A stretch of DNA of 64,000 bases. It comes from Malachius bipustulatus (lineage: Eukaryota; Arthropoda; Insecta; Coleoptera; Melyridae). Location: positions 13,678,858 to 13,742,857 of the forward strand of contig OU342633.1 of the NCBI GenBank assembly GCA_910589415.1, in the 5' to 3' direction. The notes below the pieces were generated by a model. It ran no database searches and was not told the DNA's origin. It was given only the letters and a program-made list of their open reading frames with translations. The translations under genes were made by a program, and so were the position numbers. How positions within the stretch are numbered: the stretch's first letter is position 1; each line of letters begins with the position of its first letter. Of this stretch, positions 55,469-64,000 are shown one piece after another.

Positions 55469-56580
55469 TCAATTTCCATTTTTTGAGTCTTTTTTTATAA
55501 TTTCTATAACGTCGACAATAAAAGGTATTACCTTATCATAATTTGTAAATACGTTATAAACATCCTGTTGAATAATTAGCCAGAGGTGTTCTGATTGTGG
55601 TGGATACTTTACATTCATCACATGAAAAATTTTGAAACATAATGTCGAAGGCTTGCTTTGCTGTCTGGAATTCATATTGTATATCATCAATTATTATATA
55701 TGAATTGGTGATATTAGTAATGCTGGGGGGCCTTCCACAATTAAATACGACTGTACAGTTTGCTTCTGAAGAGATGCTTTTTCTTTTCTGTTTTATTATC
55801 CCTCCAATGTCTCCAGGTTGCTATAAAAGAAAATACAACATAACATCTATGTCATAAACACGTTAAAGCTTAAATTTTCAACAAAAACAACTACTGTCCA
55901 CAAGAGGGAGTCCACAAGTTAGTGAACAAGCTCAGTGAATCTTTGCTTTAATTGAAAATTATAAAAAAAGTGAGATACAAACGTTCGCATGTATAATTAT
56001 ATATTGAATCACAGGATTGGGTAGAAAACTTCCAGAAGCCCTTATCTGTTTTTATTCGCCCTTTTGGATGTATTAGATGTGATAATACTGAAATCTGGGT
56101 CACAAATTTATTTTCTGAAATATAAATAAATACCTATAGGTATAAGCTACATAATTCGTATAAATAAAATAGCTTGCAAAACTTTTTATTACCTGCAGAA
56201 ACTGATTCATCTTCAATGATAGAAATTAATTGTTGGCCTAATTCATCCTTGCAGCATTCTTTTTTTAGTGCAAGTATAGTCGAAAAAACACTGTCCCAAT
56301 TAAGGAACAGTTTAAGTTCTGCTTCAGGATACAATAAATTGAAGTCTATATTTATCTGAAAAATATTTTAAATATAGTAACAAGAGAATAAAATGTTGTT
56401 GTCTTGTACTTACCAAAGCTTCTGCAATTTTATGGTCTTTTAAAATTGGCCACTCGTCCATGAAGTGCCGTAATGTATTGTTTGCAGACTGTCTGCAGGG
56501 AAAAGTCAGCTTCCATTTGTTCTCCACATCTTCCCAGGGATCCCGTTTGTATTTGAGCCAATTTTTATGACTTAATAATT
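55469..56580 (-). pseudogene. Second SAM-gene family member, C-terminal exons, one frameshift
   Basis: Exon A 56580-56414 (acceptor TTTCACAG, donor GTAAGT) encodes WLKYKRDPWEDVENKWKLTF onward. Exon B 56355-56193 encodes INIDFNLLYPEAELKLFLNW onward and ends in phase 1. Exon C starts at 56114 (acceptor TATATTTCAG) with VTQISVLSHLIHPKGRIKTD. Exon D starts near 55815 (acceptor TTTTATAG) with QPGDIGGIIKQKRKS and runs to the stop at 55469. A frameshift near 55645 separates QTAKQAFDI from CFKIFHVMNVKYPPQSEHLW. A and B match exons 5 and 6 of the 18.8-30 kb gene in position and phase. Upstream exons were not found. The family function is unknown to me. Confidence 0.6.
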
Positions 56581-56690
56581 CTGTGAAAGTAATGGTGATA
56601 TAGGTATTATTATAATGGCAAAATGGTATTTAAATATAAAAATTATTATAAAAGAAGTAATTGCCAAAAAATTATATTAATTGAAAATTG

Positions 56691-56809
56691 CTAAGGGCTA
56701 TAGGCAAAAAGTCTCTTCTTAAAGTGTGGTCTTTATTTGTTCGGTCGAAACGTTGATCTTATAATAAAGACCACACTTTAAGAAGATACTTTTTGCCTAT
56801 AGCCCTTAG
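56691..56809. repeat. Long near-perfect hairpin, 45-bp arms
   Basis: 56691-56735 pairs with 56765-56809 over 45 nt with one mismatch, around a 29-nt loop containing GGTCGAAACGTTG. No coding sequence. It could be a foldback remnant, a Penelope-terminal fragment or a hairpin RNA source. Confidence 0.92.
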
Positions 56810-58246
56810 AAAATTTAAGAAGAAATTCATTCTTAATAATTGTACAGGCAATTAGTATTGTTTATTTCTTTGAATATTAAATTTGTAAATTCGCGGTAAA
56901 TCAAAAGCCATACAGGTTCGATCTCCGAATGGCGCCGAGAAGATAAGAGGAGATATCCCCGCTCCTCATGAAAAAGAGGAAGAAGAAGGCCTCTCGGCGG
57001 AGACCCAACCGGCATGGTATCATATTGCATTCGAAAATCATTACATTCGAAAAATCTCTCGCCTATCGTTAGTCAAAGTGTCATTACTCATTAGATTACC
57101 TATTCCGAAATTTGTGTCTATGAAATCATCCCGCCAGAATACTAGTGACTCCAGAAAACACTTATCCAGTCAAGCTCCATACTACCCGGACACCAGGTAG
57201 GTGCCATTCAGTTTTTTTCTATTGTTTCTGTATGGCTCGGTTTATTTTTGGTTAATTCTAGTTTACAATTTATGCCTAGTTAGGTACAATAATTAATAAT
57301 TGAAAAATTTAAAAATAAAAATTAGTAATTTGCAACTAAAAACTAAAAATCACAAAAAAAATGTTTTTATCAAAATATTTTATATAACATGGGTTAGTTT
57401 AACACGTTGCCAAATTTCAGAATATTATTTCTACGTCAATTTTAAGATAAAAGGGCTACATATTTTAAAATACAGGGTTATTGGTAAGCGCATTGAAAGA
57501 GAAGCGCATCACCTTCACATAAATATTTAAAATAATGATTTCTTTGGTAATAGATTTTCTTTCAGTGCAAAAAAATATTGGAGATGTCGGTGTAAATACT
57601 CATCGACATCTCCAGTATTTTGCGCATTTAGTCACTATTTACGAATACCTACTTAATAATAATCTGAATAAATTAGAAGTTTCACAGCTATGTAAAAAAT
57701 GTAATAATAAAGTGCATTTACTTGCCAATCAGCACAGGTAGCAGGTCCTCTAAGTCCCAGTTTTTAATAAATCTTCCGTATTAATTAATAATTTTAATTT
57801 ACTAATTTTCACAATTAGGTAATTTGCCAGTCTTCACAATTCACAATATTTTTTTGGGCTTGTTATAAAATTCTAATAATTCACTTCCTTCAAACCTAGC
57901 AGTCGCACATAATAAACAGAAGTAATTCATTTCAAATATCCAGGAAGTGCATTGAATTTGAAGCAAGTATACGAGTGATTTGTAGAAAATTAATCGAATT
58001 TTTCCTTTAGAACATTCTTGTTGCTTAGTTCAAAAATCATAATAAGTTTAGTTTCACTGTATTTATTTGATTTGAGAATCTAGATCAAGTAAATTCTATA
58101 GTTTTAGCAAGTCAGTGAATTGTCTTGACTGAAATTTTTTTTCTTAAACCAAATAACCTTTTGCTTATTTTAAGGAAACAAAATAAAGAAAATGCTGAAA
58201 TTTGATCTAAATATTTTTTTTTTATCAGTGTGGGGTCCGATTGTTA
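56810..58246. other. No gene seen; small hairpin and repeat-like segment
   Basis: 56890-57020 holds a GC-richer segment with repeated GGAG/CTCC words, probably a dispersed repeat. 57573-57589 and 57604-57620 form a 17-bp hairpin with one mismatch and a 14-nt loop. The rest is AT-rich. Confidence 0.45.
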
Positions 58247-59380
58247 TTAAACTGCAAATTCGACGTATTTTTTGGAATCCAAACCTTCTTCGTTCAGATC
58301 CATCAGTTCTGCTTCATCATCTTCACAAATTGTCTCACAGAAGGCAATTGCGTTGTATCCGCGCCGATTTCTTATAACGGAACTAAAATTTTCTAACGCA
58401 TCCTGGCTTATGAATCCCGTCAACAAATATTTGACTCCTTGGTTTTGCAGATCATCCCATAATAATAAGATTGACCGAATGGTCCAAACGAAACAGCCAG
58501 TGCAATGTATATTATTGCGTTTCGTACCATTTGCGTAAACCTCAATTGCTTCGAAGATTATCCAATGAAGTGCTAGTAAATATCGATAATGGTCTTCGAA
58601 ATGGATTCTGATCTGACAATATTCTGCTATTCCAGGAATTACATATATTGTTGATATTTTCAATAAATTCTGCAGTACTCTCGGCTGATTTACTGTCTAG
58701 TTCCTTTGATTTCGCAGTCGTTTTATCGCAGAAGCTACTTTTGTAACGCATTTGGATTCAAATGGATAGGAGTAGTCTTACTAAAAGGGTGAGAAGACTG
58801 ATTATTTCTGCCAATTTCATAATGTTCTCACCCCGTTATTCCAAGAAACGGGTTTGCAATCAACGTAATAGTTTGGAATCCCCTTTTTTTAAATTTAATT
58901 TATTTAATTAAAATTTATTCGCAAAACTTTTTAGTAGATGAGGGGTTTAACTATTTAGATTTACGAGAGGGCTTTATTTTGTGGTACCTAACTTTGACAA
59001 CGCATTCCTGTTGTTTGTTCCTTGGTCACAAGCAAGAATCCATTGGTTTTAAATAAATGCTAAACAATTCGTTGAGGACATTGGTGATTAGTTTTTGTAG
59101 TACATTCTGTTCATCGGACCGGAAGATATATAATAGCAAAATGAAATTTTCCACTTATGTACCAGGTACCTACAAGTCCTTAATTATGTAGAACACCATG
59201 ACAGTATTTCCCATTTTATCATTGCGTCCTATGTGACCAAGATATTCATAGCCTTCAATTATATCCTGGAATTTATGTTATTCCAGCTTTTTCTTGAGGG
59301 TGTTTTCATCAAACATAACAACACACATTCTTTCATTATCGCTCATGATCTTCACTTTCATTGAAAACTATTTGGTGAGA
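58247..59380 (-). pseudogene. P-element/THAP9-like transposase relic
   Basis: An upstream piece (about 59370-59165) reads VVMFDENTLKKKLE, then EGYEYLGHIGRNDKMGN, similar to the first catalytic region of P-type transposases. Downstream pieces (58751-58542, 58663-58247) include NICNSWNSRIL, then KYLLTGFISQDALENFSSVI followed by RRGYN, the C-terminal SQDxLENxFxxIR signature of P-element/THAP9 proteins. The parts are frame-shifted, and the middle and THAP domain are absent. A clear but dead P-like relic. Confidence 0.75.
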
Positions 59381-59637
59381 TTCGTTTTTACATCTGTTAT
59401 CAAATTTGATATATTTAACCATAACTGGATAGTTTGTACAGTAGGCAAAATCACACCCAACTTATTGCGCATATACTTAATAAGATACCCATAAGATACT
59501 GACCGAGATTTCTAATATTAAGATAGCGCCAATTGCTTCTCATTATATGCCCAGTACATCTTTTTTCTATGAAATAATTGCATTTAGTTAAGTTTTTAAC
59601 GGCTTTGCTCTTATTCTTCAGTAAATTTTGCATTATA

Positions 59638-60514
59638 CAGGGTTATTCACGGTATACGCCACGGAAGATTATGGCCGTGTCTCTGGATTTTAGGATCTTT
59701 TTATTTTTGGAGTGGATAGAGATCCGGCAGAGGTACGTTTTAGAATTATATTCATAATATGCAGGATGTCCCAAAAGCATGAAACATATCAAAGTTATGT
59801 TTTTTTAAATGGAATGCTCCTATGTTATTGCATTTTTAGATTGTCTGAGAAGAAAAAATAAGATTGGTTTTTACAGTTGGTGTTTAAATTCAGAAGTTTG
59901 TGAGTTATAAACAAGTGAAAATCGTCATTTTTCAAGTTCAAGGCCCTGTGCAAGGAAAACGGCTTAAGATAGAGAAAAACGGCTTACATGTCCCTATTTT
60001 AACTTTTCATGAAAAACTATGGTATAGAAATATTTGTACTTTCTTTGATTTTTTTATTTGTCGACGCATGGAGAAATCTCAGAATTTTTCAAATTTTTTA
60101 TCACCCTGTATAAACATTTCATCTACATCATAGGATAGTACATGAAAAGCTAAAATAGGGACATGTAAGCCGTTTTTCTCTATCTTGAGCCGTTTTCCTT
60201 GTACAGGGCCTTGAACTTGAAAAATGACGATTTTCACTTGTTTATAACTCACAAACTTCTGAATTTAAACACCAACTGTAAAAACCAATCTTATTTTTTC
60301 TTCTCAGACAATCTAAAAATGCAATAACATAGGAGCATTCCATTTAAAAAAACATAACTTTGATATGTTTCATGCTTTTGGGACACCCTGTACATTATGA
60401 ATATAATTTTAAAACGTAGCTCTGCCGGATCTCTATCCACTCCAAAAATAAAAAGATCCAAAAATCCAGAGACACGACCATAAACTTCCGTGGCGTATAC
60501 CGTGAATAACCCTG
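59638..60514. mobile_element. Palindromic TA-flanked element, 877 bp
   Basis: The ends CAGGGTTATTCACGGTATAC (59638) and the inverse ending at 60514, flanked by TA, belong to arms that pair almost throughout the element. The middle shares the CGGCTTACATGTCCC segment with the MITE at 27666. Open frames in the arms are mirror images. Confidence 0.9.
59762..60390. mobile_element. Inner palindromic unit nested in the 877-bp element
   Basis: A second CAGGATGTCCCAAAAGCATG terminus at 59762 pairs with CATGCTTTTGGGACACCCTG ending at 60390 (TA follows on the right). Both layers are symmetrical about the same centre, as if one palindromic element had been inserted into or grown within another. Confidence 0.75.
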
Positions 60515-61343
60515 TATTATGAGGTGATATTTTATTCAATTTCGAATTCTTTCGTCTCTTTTGAATAACAGCTGCCCTTGCTCGGTTGTTGATCACTTTT
60601 ATTTTTAATTTGAGTTTTTTACATTGGGGTGGAGTGAATTTATTCTCTTTATTTGGAGAAGGCATATTCAAGACTCTTAAGCTAACTACATATAATGTAG
60701 AAAAGTCGCTTTCCCATGTTTTGAAAGATAAGACTTGAAAGGCTTGTAACGGCGATGGCTTATTGTTTGATTTCTCATCAGAGAAGCGTTTTTTGTTGGC
60801 AGCATTAGGTTTTTAGATTCTGCATCTGCGCATTCTGTAGGCCTGCCTCGGAAAAGTTATCAATTGTCTCGTGTGGGATAAGTAGAAAACAGTGGAAATT
60901 ATAATCAATTTTATTTTCGAAGAATTTGCGACACTCGAAGTTTCGGGTACTAATTGATACAAATATAAAGAAGCAATAAGTAAATACAGCCATCAGTGTA
61001 TATAATTATTGTTATGTCACCGTTTTCCTGCTGTATACCAGGCAAAAATTTTTCTTTTAGATTGAGGCGAATTCTTCTGCACTCGCGCCCCCCTCACACT
61101 CGTTTTCAGAAAACAGAAACCATCGTGATTGATTAAATTGTAAAAACACATATTGTGAACCTGGAGTTTTGATCGATAATATAAAGAACTAATTTGCGAC
61201 TTAGGCGCCGTTAAAATTGCTTGCATATCAGCAGTAAAAACGAAACTCTACTCCTTCTTTTCTTTCTCCTTCTCTAGTCTCGCTTCCTATTTTCTAGTGA
61301 CATGTAACTCATAGTCGGATTCTGCAACAGTCCCAACTTTATA
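60515..61343. other. No gene seen
   Basis: Non-coding sequence; small minus-strand frames have no recognisable domain. Confidence 0.45.
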
Positions 61344-62038
61344 TCCAGCACATTTAATAATAATAATAACGCCTTTATTGATAACAGATGTACAAAATTT
61401 ACATGAGAAATTACCAAAAAACAAAAATACACTGAAATGTACGATCCGTCTCAATCTCAGGGTGAAGTTCAGCTTGGCCATGAAATACATGGTCCAGCTG
61501 CTCTACCACTTAAACCCTGATAACAAAAAAAAAAAAAAAACAATAAATGCACGAACTCTCTTTACAAAACAGCACTCACTAACAGTAATTAGTAACAGTA
61601 ACAACAGACCTAACAGTAATTTTCACGATATGGTAGTTAATACTTCACGATGTCACCAAACAAGGGAGCAAAGAAGAAAAGCAAAGGGCTCAGAAAAATA
61701 AAGGAGAAAATCGAAAGAAGAAGAAGAAGCATCAAACACTATACATTCTGACGAGCTAATAAGCTGTTAAAAACAATTTTACAAAAGGAGCGGACGCTAG
61801 CAAGTCTTATTTCCCGAAGAGTATTTCCACAATTCCGATAAATGTCATATGTGAAGGATCTTTCAAAAAGTGCCAGCCTGTACGCAGGTGGAGCAATATA
61901 GTCTTTCCTACGAATTTTAATATTGTGAACGTCCGTTCTAAAGGTAATTTTATTATAAAGGTAAGAAGGCACACAAGACTTTATGAGTGAGCAATATAGC
62001 CTAATATCTTGTAATGTAAATCTGTTCTTCATATTTAA

Positions 62039-62994
62039 CCCGGGAGTGATCGCTAGGTGAGCATTTAGCTCACCATTGTCTTTAAAATGTAATTAGTCTG
62101 TTACTTGAACTCGTACAATCTTGTCGATTTTTCTAGCTTAGTTTATAGCCTTAAGAAGAAACATAGAAAGGATTTTGTAATGAAAATCGGATAAATTTAT
62201 TTTTTATGGACGCTTCATTCACCGCAGTTGCAGCTGCGCGAGCTAAACGCTCATTAGCGACCACTCGTGTCACTCAACTGCTCTTATGTTTAGGTCTGCT
62301 AGCCATATGCAATGGTTGCTGTAATTTCTTTATCTGAAGTTATTTGTTGTTTTTATGGTATGTGGTATTAGCTTAGTTAAGAATCAAATCAGTTTGTGTT
62401 ATTTAATGTAAAAAATCCTATAGTTATATAACAAAAAAATTTATATTGGCAAGTTAAACATTTATTCCCCCTTATTTTAAAATACCTACAACAAATATTG
62501 CTAATACAGGGTGTTCGGTGATCGGAAAGCGAAAATAAAATTTCATATTATACAAAACCACATCATGAGCATAAAAAAGAAAAACTTTGTCCTGATCGGG
62601 CTTCATTCAGGAAATATTTCCAAAAATGTAAAACTAAATCATCCATAAATATTTTATTTTTTTCAGTAGGTACTTAGACAGCCAAATTAAAATTTCATCA
62701 AAAATTTAATTAAATTTAAATTTTTATTTTATTTATTAAAAAATAATAACATTTTTCAGGTAGGCTTTGTTTCGGAAATACTCAGCCAAAAAAAAAGACA
62801 AGGCCTGATCTGGAAATTCTTTTTTATGCTTCTAATGCGGTTCTGTAAGTTTAATTTTAGATGTCCGATCACCATACTATTTGTATTGTAATTCAAAGTG
62901 CTTTTTATTGCACATTTGCTTGTTGATTTTACATGGAGCGAAACGCTCGCTAGCGACCACTGGTGTTACAATTCACCTAGCGACCAATGCCGGG
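62039..62994. mobile_element. piggyBac-type MITE with TTAA duplication
   Basis: TTAA at 62035-62038 and 62995-62998 flank ends CCCGGGAGTGATCGCTAGG and the inverse of CCCGGCATTGGTCGCTAGG. Subterminal GAGCGTTT/TAGCGACCAC words recur inside. The TTAA target and CCC ends point to piggyBac mobilisation. No transposase is encoded. Confidence 0.88.
62511..62875. mobile_element. Eroded TIR unit nested in the piggyBac-type MITE
   Basis: CAGGGTGTTCGGTGATCGGA near 62511 pairs with TCCGATCACC near 62865, and more loosely matched inner segments follow (GACAAGGCCTGATC against the GTCCTGATCGGGC side). It is probably an older CAGGGTG-type insertion. Confidence 0.55.
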
Positions 62995-63119
62995 TTAACC
63001 ATCTAGCCTCGATAAGTCGGTGAGATATATGATCATACTTTCTGTCCCCGAATATAAATCTCAAGCAAGCGTTCTGAAGTCTCTGGATGCTTACTTGCTT
63101 TCTATATTGTTAAATATTT

Positions 63120-63255
63120 TATAATACATAGTGTAACTATTTTAATGGTATGATGTTTTTGTCTGCACATATAATTACTAATCTTTAGATATTGTCCTGT
63201 TATTGGATTTGTTGTAAATCTGTTGGGCAATAAACTATTATTATTATTATTAAAA
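63120..63255 (+). repeat. 3' tail of a second LINE, plus strand
   Basis: GTAAATCTGTTGGGCAATAA followed by (ATT)n at 63238-63252 is a typical LINE 3' UTR end with a microsatellite tail. No coding sequence is attached. Confidence 0.6.
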
Positions 63256-63284
63256 ATAAATATTTTAAAAGCTTTTCAGGCAAC

Positions 63285-63700
63285 AAACATTTTGATGGAA
63301 AAAAAAAACAATAGATCACTTTACTAATAATACTAATGGTAATGCATTATCAATATTAAGCCACTAAAAATCAAATTGCAGACTGACACAGATATGAGGT
63401 AAATGTTTGTTTATTTTTTTCTTGGCAGAAGTTGCAAGTAAACACTCTTCACAAATCACAAGTAATGGAAGTCAATATTTTTAAAATGAACAACTCAAAC
63501 TTTTTATTTCTCACAAACATTTTCATGAAAAAAAAAACAATAGACCACTTTACTAATACTAATGAAACAGATTATCAATATTGAGCCACTAAAAATAAGC
63601 AAACAAAAATCGTGAACCTGGCCAGAAAAATTACAGACTGACACAGATATGAGGTAGATGTTTGTTCACTTTTTTTTCTTGGCAGAAGTTGCCGGTAAAC
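63285..63700. repeat. Direct duplication of about 170-200 bp, offset 229 bp
   Basis: 63285-63440 and 63515-63700 share, in order, ACAATAGA(T/C)CACTTTACT, TATCAATATT(A/G)AGCCACTAA, CAGACTGACACAGATATGAG and TTCTTGGCAGAAGTTGC. The right copy has an extra segment of about 30 nt after CCACTAAAAAT. Confidence 0.88.
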
Positions 63701-63783
63701 ACTGCTCCCGCTTGCTACAACCACTACAGCCCTCTCCAGGGTATATATCTTCAATGTCTGGCACATTCAGAAGGTCAAGCTCC
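63600..63783 (-). CDS. Possible terminal exon of a gene extending past the window
   Basis: Entering from AATAGAAG at about 63784, the minus strand reads LDLLNVPDIEDIYPGEGCSG, then CSKREQCLPATSAKKK. This is a small cysteine cluster (CSGC and a later C) in a polar context, ending within the duplicated block. Its 3' portion was copied into 63285-63440. The family is not recognised, and the start lies outside the window. Confidence 0.3.
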
Positions 63784-64000
63784 TTCTATTATTATAAGTT
63801 TAAAAATTAAAATTTATTTGTAATTACCTAATTATACAAAAAAATATGATGTTACCATGGTAACGCTAGGCTTTTCTTCTAAAAATAAAAAAAATTGTTC
63901 TTTTCGAAATAATAGTCTTTATATTGCAAACAGATATCATAAAAAATGCATATTTTGATTATTCAATATGTTTTGGTGTGATATATCACATTGCATTCGA

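Larger units (their letters stand above)
61344..63115 (-). mobile_element. LINE 3' part, split by a MITE
   Basis: The C-terminal RT-protein sequence (63115-62999 and 62032-61739) is followed by a 3' UTR ending in CAATAAAGGCG and an (ATT)n tail at about 61360-61344. The coding sequence is interrupted only by the TTAA-flanked MITE 62039-62994. Confidence 0.8.
61739..63115 (-). pseudogene. LINE ORF2 C terminus
   Basis: From about 63110 the frame reads YRKQVSIQRLQNACLRFIFG, then DRKYDHISHRLIEARWL. This is the connection region typical of jockey/RTE-like LINE RTs. It resumes after the MITE as MKNRFTLQDIRLYCSLIKS, then IRRKDYIAPPAYRLALFERS, ending at the 61739 stop. The two halves join in a sensible reading across the TTAA site. 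The catalytic RT part lies outside or is lost, so this is a 5'-truncated copy, as is usual for LINEs. Confidence 0.75.

Noticed and set aside
56890..57030. GGTTCGATCTC resembling a tRNA B box, and a minus-strand frame
   Set aside because: No A box at the right distance and no cloverleaf; most likely part of a dispersed repeat.

Overview
The window looks like nuclear DNA of an insect: AT-rich, intron-containing, and crowded with insect-type mobile elements (Penelope-like, errantivirus-like Ty3/gypsy, jockey-type and R2-type LINEs, piggyBac, hAT, P, pogo and Tc1/mariner relatives). I cannot fix the order. Apart from one intact transposase, nearly every element is truncated, frameshifted or interrupted. 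No tRNA, rRNA or CRISPR array was seen.

Layout. 0-5.4 kb: Penelope-like remnant (GIY-YIG plus reverse transcriptase, minus strand), a zinc-finger fragment, an old errantivirus-like integrase/env remnant ending in a perfect 36-bp inverted repeat, then a well-formed hammerhead ribozyme on the plus strand. 6.4-8.2 kb: two broken starts of a recombinase-like gene separated by a foldback element. 8.5-12.7 kb: two hAT remnants, a gypsy gag/protease piece and a second Penelope end. 15.5-18.6 kb: GC-rich 3' half of a Ty3/gypsy element that carries a protein-kinase ORF and a zinc-knuckle ORF between the integrase tail and the 3' LTR. 18.7-30 kb: a multi-exon minus-strand gene with a SAM-like N terminus, whose introns are filled by nested TIR elements. 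31-33.6 kb: an R2-type LINE tail joined to a jockey-type ORF1 at an (ATT)17 tract. 33.8-44.7 kb: two inverted copies of a promoter-like repeat ending in a TATA box, flanking a Myb-type gene remnant, a piggyBac remnant and another env-bearing LTR element. 46-50 kb: short-TIR elements and remnants of pogo and Myb/SANT genes. 51.6-54.8 kb: a complete Tc1/mariner-type element (DD41D transposase, about 690-bp TIRs, TA target duplication). 55.5-56.6 kb: a second member of the SAM-gene family. 58-63.8 kb: P-element remnant, nested palindromic elements, and a LINE split by a TTAA-flanked piggyBac-type MITE.

The genes do not form a pathway. The coherent host-like signal is the gene family at 18.8-30.0 kb, 55.5-56.6 kb and 15.0 kb, which conserves exon phases. 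The strongest objects for follow-up are the hammerhead, the kinase-bearing retroelement, the complete DD41D element, the mobile promoter repeat and the long hairpins.
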